A stretch of DNA of 64,000 nt from Streptomyces sp. GS7 (lineage in GTDB: Bacteria > Actinomycetota > Actinomycetes > Streptomycetales > Streptomycetaceae), in assembly GCF_009834125.1 (NCBI RefSeq), contig NZ_CP047146.1:4333501-4397500 (forward strand). The letters run 5' to 3'. The position numbers and the translations under genes were made by a program. The first letter of the stretch is position 1, and the number at the start of each line of letters is the position of its first letter. This document shows positions 1 through 8,222 of the stretch, one piece after another. The notes beneath the pieces are model-generated. The model had not been told where the DNA came from. It did no database searches and saw nothing but the letters and a program-made list of their open reading frames with translations.

Positions 1-141
1 GTCGCGCGCAAGGCCGTCGAAGAACTCGCCCAGGATGTCCCAGACGGTCACGGTCACAGTCACGGTTTCGAGCCGTGCACGGAGACCGATATCCAGATCG
101 GTTCGACGGGTCGGAAGCTGCTGCCGCCGTCGATCGTCTGA
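1..141 (+). CDS. 3' end of an unidentified CDS (partial)
   Basis: Frame 1 is open from the window edge to a TGA at 139-141 and encodes the last 46 residues of a protein. The tail contains a His-rich DGHGHSHG stretch followed by a FEPCTETDIQIG segment. The His cluster could bind metal, but that is inference from composition. The start and most of the gene lie outside the window, so no family can be named. The GNAT gene begins 37 bases downstream. Confidence 0.45.
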   Translation, partial: VARKAVEELAQDVPDGHGHSHGFEPCTETDIQIGSTGRKLLPPSIV

Positions 142-178
142 GGCTCCTGCCCGGCGGGCGTGCGATAACTTGCCGGCC

Positions 179-823
179 ATGACTGAACTAGGATCCGTCG
201 CCTGGCCACCTACCCCGATCAAGACCGAGCGGCTCGTGCTCCGCGAGCCCGAGGCCCGGGACCGTGTGGTGTTCATCGAGCTGCTCGCCTCACCGGAGGT
301 GCATACCTACCTCGGTGGCCCTCGGCCGCGTGATGAGTTAGAGCGCACGTTGCCTGAGACGCCCGAGAGGCGCCCCGGCCTTTTCGTGATCGAGCTCGAC
401 GGAGCGATGATCGGCATCATCGAACTCAACCGGCGCGACGCGGAGCGTCGGAGTCATGTCCGTCCGGATGCCGGGGAGGCCGAACTCGGCTACCTGCTCT
501 TGCCGGAGACATGGGGACGCGGGTACGCCGCCGAGGCGTGCGCGGCGGTGCTCGGCTGGTTCGCCGACGCGCTTCCCGGCGAGCCGGTTGTGCTCTGCAC
601 CCAGACCGCCAACGACCGCTCGATGGGCCTCGCGGCGAAGCTGGGGTTCGCCGAGGTGCAACGGTACGAGGCGTGGGGCGCCGAACAGTGGATGGGCGTG
701 TGGTACCCGGTCACGCCGCCCCGATCGGCCGGTACCGCCGATGGCCGGTACCGCCGCGATCGGGGCGGTTGTGCATCTGCTGGCCACCGCTCATCGAGGA
801 GGGCCGGGACCTGTCCTCGATGA
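179..823 (+). CDS. GNAT family N-acetyltransferase
   Basis: The 214-residue product is a RimJ/RimL-like acetyltransferase expected to move an acetyl group from acetyl-CoA to an amine. It opens with the typical IKTERLVLREPEARD strand. Around residues 105-125 it has ELGYLLLPETWGRGYAAEA, in which WGRGYA is the acetyl-CoA pyrophosphate loop. A C-terminal LAAKLGFAEV segment follows. An upstream in-frame ATG at 35 exists, but the 48 extra residues are low-complexity and lie over the end of the preceding gene, so ATG 179 is preferred. The last 40 or so residues look unstructured and may reflect a drifted stop codon. The substrate cannot be predicted. Confidence 0.85.
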   Translation: MTELGSVAWPPTPIKTERLVLREPEARDRVVFIELLASPEVHTYLGGPRPRDELERTLPETPERRPGLFVIELDGAMIGIIELNRRDAERRSHVRPDAGEAELGYLLLPETWGRGYAAEACAAVLGWFADALPGEPVVLCTQTANDRSMGLAAKLGFAEVQRYEAWGAEQWMGVWYPVTPPRSAGTADGRYRRDRGGCASAGHRSSRRAGTCPR

Positions 824-877
824 GCGGCGTCCTGGCCGACAGCGCCTAGCGTCTGCTGCCGGCCTGACGGCCCGGTC

Positions 878-1600
878 TCACTTCAGGTGCCGGCCGAAGA
901 ACCGGTTCCCGTCCTCCACCTCGAACCACGGGGTGCCGACGTGCCCGCCCATATTGGCGTGCAGCGTCTTCTCCTTGGTGCCGAAGGCGTCGAACAGGTC
1001 CAGGGCTCGCTGCCGGGGGTTGCCTTCGTCGTCCCACTGCAGCAGCAACAGCAGGGGAATGGTGACTTGCCGGGCCTCCTCGCGCTGGGCACGGGGCACG
1101 TAACCCCCGGCGAAGAAACCGGCGGCCGCGATGCGCGGCTCGACCACCGCCAGCTGAATGCCGACGGCGGTCCATCCCGAGTACCCGACCGGGCCGCCGA
1201 TCTCGGGCAGCGAAAGGAGGGCGTCCAGGGTGGTCCGCCATTCCGGGACCGCCTTTTCGACCAGCGGGCCGACGAAGGACTCGAAGATCTCGTCGACCGG
1301 CTCGCCGGCCTGCATCGCCCGGCGGAGGTCGGCGCGAGCCTGCTCGTCGGCGGCGGAACGGGGCCGGTCACCGCACCCGGCGGCGTCGATGGTGGCCACC
1401 GCGTAGCCGTACGCCGCGGACCGCCGGGCCCGGGCCACCAGCCGGGGTTCCCCCTTGGGCAGGCCGTTGTTGTGAGCCATCAGGATCAGCGGGGCCGGTG
1501 CGGCGGATTCAGGCGTCCACAGGGTGCCGGGAATCTCGCCGAGAGTGAATTCGCGTTCGAGGACGCCGTCGTCGAGGCGCTGCTCAGAAGTGAAGTGCAT
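878..1600 (-). CDS. Alpha/beta hydrolase (dienelactone-hydrolase-like)
   Basis: The 240-residue product has the alpha/beta-hydrolase order. An N-terminal strand pair leads to PLILMAHNNG (oxyanion-hole region, about residues 38-47). The nucleophile elbow is GYSGWT near residue 139, the acid-loop region is LLLQWDDEGNPRQ, and HANMGGHVG near residue 221 holds the likely catalytic His. It is probably a cytosolic esterase or lactonase. The start at 1600 follows an AAAGG sequence 8 bases upstream. A short ORF with a perfect Shine-Dalgarno lies 46 bases upstream on the same strand (1646-1699). The substrate is unknown. Confidence 0.8.
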   Translation of the reverse strand: MHFTSEQRLDDGVLEREFTLGEIPGTLWTPESAAPAPLILMAHNNGLPKGEPRLVARARRSAAYGYAVATIDAAGCGDRPRSAADEQARADLRRAMQAGEPVDEIFESFVGPLVEKAVPEWRTTLDALLSLPEIGGPVGYSGWTAVGIQLAVVEPRIAAAGFFAGGYVPRAQREEARQVTIPLLLLLQWDDEGNPRQRALDLFDAFGTKEKTLHANMGGHVGTPWFEVEDGNRFFGRHLK

Positions 1601-1645
1601 GGTCGTGCCTTTCGGGAGTGCTCTGGAACGGCGCTCCCGGACGAC

Positions 1646-1699
1646 CTATCGCCCGACCGTGACCCCGGAGGGGAGCACCCATGTCGATACTGCGTTCAC
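1646..1699 (-). CDS. Possible leader peptide ORF upstream of the hydrolase
   Basis: A GTG at 1699 is preceded by a perfect 7-base AGGAGGT (complement of 1707-1713) at good spacing and opens a 17-codon ORF ending in TAG. The peptide reads VNAVSTWVLPSGVTVGR. Such a strong ribosome site before a tiny ORF, upstream of a weaker-RBS gene, suggests a leader peptide or translational coupling. It has no homology that I can recognise, so this is inference. Confidence 0.3.
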   Translation of the reverse strand: MNAVSTWVLPSGVTVGR

Positions 1700-1950
1700 G
1701 GGTACCACCTCCTCGTTCTCTCGCACGGCCTCCGGAAAAGTAGCAGTGGTCGCCACGGTCCGCCAACAGGTTTTTTACGGAGGCTCCGTGGGCGGATGCC
1801 GCGGAGCCACTTGCCTGAAGGCTAGGGCCGTGTGGTTCCGTAGCGCAGGAAACCGTTCAGTGCCGCAAACCACCCCGATGGCATTTTGCTCGGGGGCGCT
1901 TTGAGGCTGCGCCGCATTGCACGTGTGGCCGCTGGAAGAAGACGGCCGAG

Positions 1951-1976
1951 GGCCCGGACCGGTTGTGGTCCGGGCC
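1951..1976 (-). terminator. Hairpin downstream of the phosphoesterase operon
   Basis: GGCCCGGACC and GGTCCGGGCC form a perfect 10-bp stem with a 6-base loop. It lies 37 bases past the stop of the leftward operon (2014-7101) and has no U-tract, as is usual in actinobacteria. Confidence 0.6.
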
Positions 1977-2013
1977 GTGGTGAAGTCAGCCGCCCTTCAG
2001 CGTCCGGTAGACG

Positions 2014-4767
2014 TCAGCCGTCGTTTTCCGAGGAGGGGATGTATGCGCCTGGTACATCCTGCGGCGCGAGGATGTTGTTCTCGCCGGGGTAGGGCTTGTT
2101 CCAGTTGTGTGTCTCGTACCAGGTGAGGCGGTTCATCTGGGCGGGGTTGGCGTAGTCGGGGACGGCGTGAGGGCCGGTCAGCCGCTGCTTGGACTTCCAC
2201 TTGTCCCAGGTTGCCGCCAGGTCCTGCTTGTCCGCGGGTACCTTCGCGGGCGAGACGGCCGCTGCCTTGGGGCTCTGCGGTGCCGGGTTGTCCGAGCCGC
2301 AGGACGGCTGGGTCTTCAGGCCGTCGGTGAGGGGGACGCGGTTGGGCTGTGCCTTGAACGGGGTGGTGTCCGGGTGGGGGGTGAAGGCGCTGCTCATGGG
2401 GCTGGCCGCGCTGTCCTTCTGGTTCATCGGGTGGATCCCGAGGATCTGCTCGATGGTCCGGATCATCGTGATCTGCGTGTAGTAGTGGCTGTCGGTCTTG
2501 CCGTGCTGTGCCCAGGGGCTGATGACCTGGATCGGAGCCCGGTGGCCGTCGATGTGGTCGAGGCCGGCCTGGGAGTCGTCCTCGACGACGAAGATGGCCG
2601 AGTCCTTCCAGTACTTGCTGTGCGAGATCTTGTCGACCATCTTGCCGACCGCGAGGTCGTTGTCCGCGACCTGGGCGGACGGGCTCGCGGGACCACCCGT
2701 GTGGTCGTTGGAGAACCAGAGCATGTTCAGGTTCGCCGGCCCGTTCTTCTCGAAGTCCCGCTGCCAGACCTGGTACTTGTAGATGTCCGGGACGTCGAGG
2801 TCGAACATCGGGAAGCCGGGCACCGACACGTCGTTGAGTGAGGGGATGGCCGATCCGGTCTTGATGGGGTAGGCCGTGGGCTTCCCGGTTGCGTCCATGG
2901 TCTTGGCGTCGCAGTACAGGTTCTGCCAGGACGCCGCGGACGGCTTGCTCTCCACCGACTGGAACTCGCCGAAGTCCTTGACGGACTTGCCTGCCGCCTG
3001 CGCGCCGGTCCACAGAAAACCGGACTTCTGGTGGCCGAGAGCGTCGTTCTCGGTGTCGTAGCTGCGCTGGTACTCACCGGCCGAGGACTCGGTGTACTCC
3101 GGATTGTCGCTCTGCATCAGCCAGTTGTGGCCCTCGGCAGAGTTCGTGCCGATGTCGTAGGTGTTGTCGTACAGCCCGAACTGCTTGGCCATCGCATGCT
3201 GGTTCGGCGTCACGTTCTCGCCGAACTGCGTCAGCTTCGCATCGCCATTGCCCTTCGGGATGTCGCCGAAGACCTGGTCGTAGGTCCGGTTCTCCTTGAC
3301 GATCAGGAAGACGTGCTTGATCGTCGAGGGGTCGCCGAGCCGCTTCGGGACCGCTGTCGGCTTGGCGTGGCTCTTGCCGTCGGTCTTGTTGACCGAGTCG
3401 CCCGTCCAGCCGTTCTGCTTGAAGACCTTGGCGGTCTCGGACCTGATGACGCTGTCGTCGGGCAGGGTGAACCGCTGCAGGCTGGAGGTGGTGTCGTGGG
3501 TGCCGTGCGCGCCACTGGCGTTGGGGCGGCGGGCGTCGACACCACGGGTGTTGGAGACCAGCACCTGGTTGCCGACGGTGGCGATCTGCGAGGGGAAGTA
3601 GTCCGTGGGGAGCAGGCCCACGTAGCTGACCGGCTCCTGCGGGCTCTTGTACTTGTATACGGCGACCGCGTTGGCGCGGCCGAGCGTCACCAGCAGATGA
3701 CCGTCGTCGGTGAGCGTCACCGCGTTGGGCTCGTAACCCACCGACGCCTCCGGCCACGGACGGGTGGCGATGGTCTGCACGACCTTGTCGCGGGCGGTGC
3801 TGATGACCGACACGTCGTTGGTGGCGGTGTTGGTGACGAACAGTGCCCCGCCCTTGGCGTACAGGGCGGTCGGGTGCAGACCGACGTCGATGCTCTTGAC
3901 GGCGGCATCCGGCTTCGCCAGGTCGATGACGCTGACCGTGCCGGTGGTGGTGGCACCGGTCTTCGGGTCGGCGGGTACCTGGGTGTCGTAGGAGTTGATC
4001 GTGGTGTCGCCGGGCTTGGCCGGACGGCCGCCCTCGTTGCTGACGTAGAGCTTGTCGCCGACCTTGACCATGTCGCGCGGGGCGTTGCCCACGTCCCAGC
4101 TGTGCTTGACGGCCCCGGTCGCCGCATCGAGGGCAACCACCTTGTTCTGGCCGTTGACCGCGGCGTACACGGTGGAGCCGTCGGACGAGAACACCGGCTC
4201 ACCCACCAGCGCGTGCTTGGATCCGTCCGCCGGGATCGGGATGAACGTCGGGTTGGTGACGCTGCCGTCCGGGCGCACGGTGAACTTGGTGTAGCCGTCG
4301 GTCTGGCCCAGCCACAGCTGCTTGCCGTCGGGCGAGTACGTGGGGCCTTCCTGGCCCACGGAGTTGCTGCTGATGCGCGGGTTCGACGATGCGGAGGCGC
4401 CGACGAGCTGCTGCACCTTCCAGTTCTTGCGGTCGACGATGGCCAGCGCCGCGTCGCCGTCGGTCAGCGAGGCCGCGACGTGGGTGCCGTCGGGGCTGAC
4501 CGAGGACGACATGATCTTGCCGTTGTTGATGACGAGGCGGTCGCCGTACGGGGCGATGTACTGGTCGCTGGAGACGACCTGGCCGTCAGCCGTCTTCTGG
4601 CCGACCTGTTCGGTGCCGAACTGGTGCGTCTGGGCATAGCCGATGCCGGCGGTGGCGGCGAGAACGACCGCGGTGGCCGTTGCCAGGGCACTGCGGCGGC
4701 CGAAGCGTCTGTCGAGAAAGCCGGAACGGTCGTGTTCGTCATGCCGCCTGCGGCGTATGACCTGCAT
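2014..4767 (-). CDS. Secreted bifunctional YncE-like beta-propeller / phosphoesterase-family protein
   Basis: The 917-residue product begins with a long basic n-region and a hydrophobic stretch (GRRSALATATAVVLAATAG, about residues 25-43), so it is exported by the Tat or Sec route. About residues 60-430 are propeller blades such as ALFVTNTATNDVSVIST. About residues 480-860 form an alkaline-phosphatase-fold phosphoesterase, beginning KHVFLIVKENRTYDQVFGD and continuing through FVVEDDSQAGLDHIDGHR, where Asp and His metal ligands are expected. ATG 4767 is chosen over an in-frame upstream ATG because it has an AAGGGA site and leaves a 4-base gap after the permease stop. It is the third gene of the ABC operon. 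The substrate is unknown; a cell-surface phospho-ester is likely. Confidence 0.85.
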   Translation of the reverse strand: MQVIRRRRHDEHDRSGFLDRRFGRRSALATATAVVLAATAGIGYAQTHQFGTEQVGQKTADGQVVSSDQYIAPYGDRLVINNGKIMSSSVSPDGTHVAASLTDGDAALAIVDRKNWKVQQLVGASASSNPRISSNSVGQEGPTYSPDGKQLWLGQTDGYTKFTVRPDGSVTNPTFIPIPADGSKHALVGEPVFSSDGSTVYAAVNGQNKVVALDAATGAVKHSWDVGNAPRDMVKVGDKLYVSNEGGRPAKPGDTTINSYDTQVPADPKTGATTTGTVSVIDLAKPDAAVKSIDVGLHPTALYAKGGALFVTNTATNDVSVISTARDKVVQTIATRPWPEASVGYEPNAVTLTDDGHLLVTLGRANAVAVYKYKSPQEPVSYVGLLPTDYFPSQIATVGNQVLVSNTRGVDARRPNASGAHGTHDTTSSLQRFTLPDDSVIRSETAKVFKQNGWTGDSVNKTDGKSHAKPTAVPKRLGDPSTIKHVFLIVKENRTYDQVFGDIPKGNGDAKLTQFGENVTPNQHAMAKQFGLYDNTYDIGTNSAEGHNWLMQSDNPEYTESSAGEYQRSYDTENDALGHQKSGFLWTGAQAAGKSVKDFGEFQSVESKPSAASWQNLYCDAKTMDATGKPTAYPIKTGSAIPSLNDVSVPGFPMFDLDVPDIYKYQVWQRDFEKNGPANLNMLWFSNDHTGGPASPSAQVADNDLAVGKMVDKISHSKYWKDSAIFVVEDDSQAGLDHIDGHRAPIQVISPWAQHGKTDSHYYTQITMIRTIEQILGIHPMNQKDSAASPMSSAFTPHPDTTPFKAQPNRVPLTDGLKTQPSCGSDNPAPQSPKAAAVSPAKVPADKQDLAATWDKWKSKQRLTGPHAVPDYANPAQMNRLTWYETHNWNKPYPGENNILAPQDVPGAYIPSSENDG

Positions 4768-4771
4768 GGAG

Positions 4772-6163
4772 TCATCCCTTCGAGGTGGAGAGAAGTTCGA
4801 CATTGCCGTCGAACTGCCACAGTGGGTTCGGCGCGTCCCCCTCGGGGGTCCGCACCAGGAAGTAGCCGTTGACTTCCTTCGGCCCATCGCCATCGGCCAT
4901 GAACCGCCCGTCCGGTGTCACGTCGAGCTGATAGACGGCCTGCCCCGCGGCCTGGACGCCGGGGAGATACCAGGACACGACGCAGCGCCAGTCGTTGCCC
5001 GGCCCCTGCGCGGCGACCTGGCCGCTGCCCTTGTTGCACGCCGCAGTGGTTCTCAGCTGGGCCTCGGTGACGGCGGGCCGGTGGAGCTGCTCGGTCTGGA
5101 TGCGGTACAGGTGGGCGAATGCCGTGGCGACCGAGCTTTGCACCTTTGCCTGCCCGATCCCGGAGCCGGTCGCCGTGCCCGCGGTCGTGTCCGTGGTCGT
5201 GGCCGTGATCGACGTGGTGAGGACCGCCACCGTCATGGCGACCAGCCCGACCAGCGGCAGCACTCCGACCGTGATCGCGCGGCGCCCCGAGCCGTCGTAG
5301 CTCGGGTTCGTGAAGTCGCGCCGCAGGAACAGCAGGTAGGCCAGCGCTGTAGCCAGCACGGCCCACACCAGGCAGACACCGATGCCGATCAGGAGCGGGG
5401 CGAGCTGGGCCGGGCCGGTGAACAGACCGTTCCAGGCGATGAAGGCGTAGCTGGGCAGGGCGAGGCGTACGGCGACGGGCAGCGGCATCATCTGGGCGAG
5501 CTGCATCGCGAGGGCGACGAGCACCGGCAGCAGCAGTCCCATCGGGGAGCGCCCCAGCGCGACGGACCCGAGCAGTCCGATCCCGGCGAGGGCGAGGGTC
5601 GGAGCCAGGACGCAGACCCAGGCGAGCAGGACCTTGACGGCGGCGTCCGCCGGCGTCAGCTGATGGCCGTCGAGGCCGACCAGTGGCTGGTTGCCGACCG
5701 CCACGACCCCACCGGCCGCGCTGGAACAGGCCAGCCCGGCCACGAGCAGCAGCAGGACGGTGAGGCTGGCGAACGCCTTGGCGGCGAAGATCCGCCTGGG
5801 CGACCGGACCGCCACGAGCAGGTGGCGCCAGGTGCCGAGCCGGTCCTCGGCGGCGAACACGTCCCCGGCGACCACCGAGGTCAGCAACGGAAGCGCCCAG
5901 GTGCCCGCGAAACCGAGCATCACCAGCGGTCCGGCCCATCCCGTGGCGTGCATCCAGCGGCCGAAAAGGGTGTCGACGGGCAGCGTGCTCTGTTGGCTCA
6001 CCGCGGCGACGAAGAGCGCCGGCGCGATCCAGCAGGCAAGAACCAGCAGGCGGATCCGCCACTGCGAGACCAGCTTGACCAGCTCGAAACGGTAGACACG
6101 CGCCACCGAGGCACGGCGGGTATCAGTACCGTGGGGCTGGGCGTGGGTGAGGGTCGCGGTCAT
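4772..6163 (-). CDS. ABC transporter permease (ABC-2 type)
   Basis: The 463-residue membrane protein has about six hydrophobic segments between residues 35 and 320. Examples are LLVLACWIAPALFVAAV, LLLLVAGLACSSAAGG and LLIGIGVCLVWAVLATALAY. A C-terminal extracytoplasmic domain of about 130 residues follows, with a Cys pair (AACNK, DWRCVVSWY). Its ATG overlaps the stop of the ATPase gene by 4 bases (ATGA), indicating translational coupling. The large soluble C-terminus is unusual for ABC-2 permeases and may interact with the secreted phosphoesterase encoded 4 bases downstream. The cargo is unknown. Confidence 0.85.
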   Translation of the reverse strand: MTATLTHAQPHGTDTRRASVARVYRFELVKLVSQWRIRLLVLACWIAPALFVAAVSQQSTLPVDTLFGRWMHATGWAGPLVMLGFAGTWALPLLTSVVAGDVFAAEDRLGTWRHLLVAVRSPRRIFAAKAFASLTVLLLLVAGLACSSAAGGVVAVGNQPLVGLDGHQLTPADAAVKVLLAWVCVLAPTLALAGIGLLGSVALGRSPMGLLLPVLVALAMQLAQMMPLPVAVRLALPSYAFIAWNGLFTGPAQLAPLLIGIGVCLVWAVLATALAYLLFLRRDFTNPSYDGSGRRAITVGVLPLVGLVAMTVAVLTTSITATTTDTTAGTATGSGIGQAKVQSSVATAFAHLYRIQTEQLHRPAVTEAQLRTTAACNKGSGQVAAQGPGNDWRCVVSWYLPGVQAAGQAVYQLDVTPDGRFMADGDGPKEVNGYFLVRTPEGDAPNPLWQFDGNVELLSTSKG

Positions 6164-7101
6164 CGCCCGGCCTCCTCAGGTTCGGTGAGGGCGAGGAACG
6201 CCGCCTCGAGCGGCGATACCACGGGTGAGAGCTCGCGTACCGCGACGCCCGCCTGCACCAGCCGCACCACCAGTTCGTCGAGGGCAGGCGCCAGCGCGCG
6301 CACGACGAGCACTTGCGCGTCGTGCCGTGGCCCGGCGTCGGCTACGAGGCGGATCCCGGCCGTTTCGGCAGCCAGTTGGCGCGCGGCGTGCGCATCGCAG
6401 GTGCGTACCCGGTAGTCCAGTTCCTGCTCCTCGGCGGCCAGCTTGCTCAGCGGCCCGGAGAAGACGACCCGCCCGGTGGCGAGGATGGTGACGTCGGAGC
6501 ACAGGGCCTCGAGGTCGTCCATGCGGTGACTGGAGAGCACGATGCTGGTGCCGTCCGTCGCGAGCCGGGTCAGGACACCGTGAACGTGCTTTTTGCCGGC
6601 CGGGTCCAGACCGTTGGACGGCTCGTCGAGCACAAGCAGCCGGGGCTTGGTGAGCAGCGCCGCGGCCAGCCCCAGCCGCTGTCGCATGCCGAGGGAGAAG
6701 CCGCGCGCCCGTTCGTCGGCGACATCGGTGAGCCCGACCTGCGCAAGCGCGTCGTCGATCGCCGTCGTCCGCGCGTCGTCACCGCGGAGAGCGGCCAGCG
6801 CGGCGAGGTTCTGCCGGGCGGTGAGCGAGGGGTAGAGACCGGGGCCGTCCACGAAGCCCGCGACACCGTCGGGAGCGTCGAGCGCCCGCCCGACCGGTGT
6901 ACCCCAAATGTCGAGGCTGCCGCTGTCGGCGACGGCCAGGCCCAGCAGGAGGCCGAGCAAGGTCGTCTTACCGGCGCCGTTCGGTCCGACCAGGCCGTGA
7001 ATCTGCCCCTGCGTCACATCCAGGTCGACGCCGTCGAGCGCGACCACATCGCCGAACCACTTGGTGATCCCGCGAGCCCGGACTGCGAGGAGTGCGTCCA
7101 T
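6160..7101 (-). CDS. ABC transporter ATP-binding protein
   Basis: The 313-residue ATPase energises the permease encoded by the overlapping next gene. Walker A is GPNGAGKTT (about residues 38-46), the signature is SLGMRQR (about 143-149) and Walker B is LLVLDEPSNGLDP (about 163-175). The H-loop follows in SSHRMDD. The C-terminal 90 residues resemble those of drug- or bacitracin-type exporters. A GAAGGAAGGG ribosome site precedes ATG 7101. As the first gene of the leftward operon, it should carry the promoter upstream of 7101. Confidence 0.92.
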   Translation of the reverse strand: MDALLAVRARGITKWFGDVVALDGVDLDVTQGQIHGLVGPNGAGKTTLLGLLLGLAVADSGSLDIWGTPVGRALDAPDGVAGFVDGPGLYPSLTARQNLAALAALRGDDARTTAIDDALAQVGLTDVADERARGFSLGMRQRLGLAAALLTKPRLLVLDEPSNGLDPAGKKHVHGVLTRLATDGTSIVLSSHRMDDLEALCSDVTILATGRVVFSGPLSKLAAEEQELDYRVRTCDAHAARQLAAETAGIRLVADAGPRHDAQVLVVRALAPALDELVVRLVQAGVAVRELSPVVSPLEAAFLALTEPEEAGR

Positions 7102-7723
7102 GAGTCCCTTCCTTCGAAAGCCTCACGGACCGTAGATGAAGTGCACAACGGTCATCAGGAGCAGTCAGTTGAATGCCCATGAAACGGTTGACGACCGGCA
7201 TGCACCGCGACGATGCCCGGGCGGGCGCCGAGGAGCGCCGGGGTGTCGGCAGCGGCGGGCGCGGTGGACGGCGCGGGCGTGTGGGAGAAAGTGCGGCACT
7301 CTGTGCGGATGCGCGGATGCCTGCCCGAAGAGCACGGCGACTTCGTCGGCCGTGACAGCGAACCGGCGGCTGTCGATGGTGTCTGTGCTCTGCTGGTGAG
7401 GAGGTTCGCGGCGGCGTGCACGATTGGGGTTCACCGGCGGTAGTGCGAGGAGACGTGACCTGCCGCATACGCCCCCCCGGTCCACCCGTCCCGTGGGTTC
7501 ATGCCGGAGGCTTCCTCGACTCGGCTCCTTCTCGGGCGAGTTGGCGAGCGGCATCGGCCGGGGGAAAGACCGTGCGTAGCCTTGCGCTGCGCGATTGCGG
7601 TCACCATGAAGCAGCCGGGGGAGCGGCATGATGACCGCCCTGTGTGCGATCGTGACGAAGCCTCTCGCCGGTGGACGGTGGGTGACTTGGGCGGTCGCTG
7701 CCCGTCTCGGTTACCGGCCGACA
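7102..7723. other. Stretch without a recognisable gene
   Basis: Several overlapping short frames exist on both strands, but none shows domain signatures. The leftward ABC operon promoter should lie near 7102-7200. I see nothing else that can be supported. Confidence 0.4.
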
Positions 7724-7912
7724 TCGACGGTCGGGTGCGGCTGTGGAATGTGCTTGATCCCCGCTATCTGTGGCTGCCGGCTTCTCGCCTTGGCTTCTCT
7801 CCCCGGTCGTTCCCTCCGGCCACACGATGCCGTCACATCGATGCGGTCACATCGATGCGGTCACCTCGGTGTCGTTCGGTCCGGACGGCCATAGGCCGGC
7901 GACCATCGGCGA
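7724..7912 (+). pseudogene. WD40-repeat gene remnant
   Basis: Two fragments of WD40 blades are visible in different frames. One reads DGRVRLWNVLDPR, and about 35 codons later another reads GHIDAVTSVSFGPDGH. The second is preceded by a 14-base unit (tcacatcgatgcgg) repeated exactly in tandem and then partly repeated, which shifts the register. Blade spacing is too short for an intact repeat, and no start or long ORF joins them. This looks like the wreck of a WD40 protein, a class common in Streptomyces kinase and NTPase proteins. Confidence 0.5.
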
Positions 7913-8222
7913 CACTCCGCCGGCCCGGGCAGGCCGACCGCTCCACCCGCTGGGAGCGGTCTGGGTGCCGGCGGCGGGTGCGACCGGTGCGGAGGTGCTT
8001 CACATCGGGTGCGTCCGCCGGGCCTGGGCCGCGGTGGAGTTCGACGCGCAGCTGCCCCGCCTCGGCGAGGGCGGGCGCCGCCAGGCCATCGGGGAACGGC
8101 GTGTGGAGCCTGTCCCTGCCCGTCCGCGCGCCCGTGGTGTCTGCTCGATAAACCATCATGTGGCGGGCGGGCTCGCGGTGCGGGTTCTTCTCGGTGCTGG
8201 GGCAAGGGTGGTGCGAGTGGGC

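Noticed and set aside
47..66. Tandem ggtcac-type hexamers near the left edge
   Set aside because: Explained as codons for a His/Gly-rich C-terminus of the partial gene; too short to be a repeat array or iteron set.
3031..4872. A 613-codon rightward frame opposite the phosphoesterase gene
   Set aside because: Its translation is Val/Gly/Arg-rich with no motifs; it is the usual antisense shadow of a high-GC gene with strong codon bias.
4643..6415. A 590-codon rightward frame opposite the ABC permease
   Set aside because: Gln/Arg/Glu-rich low-complexity translation, antisense to a clear membrane protein; no ribosome site.
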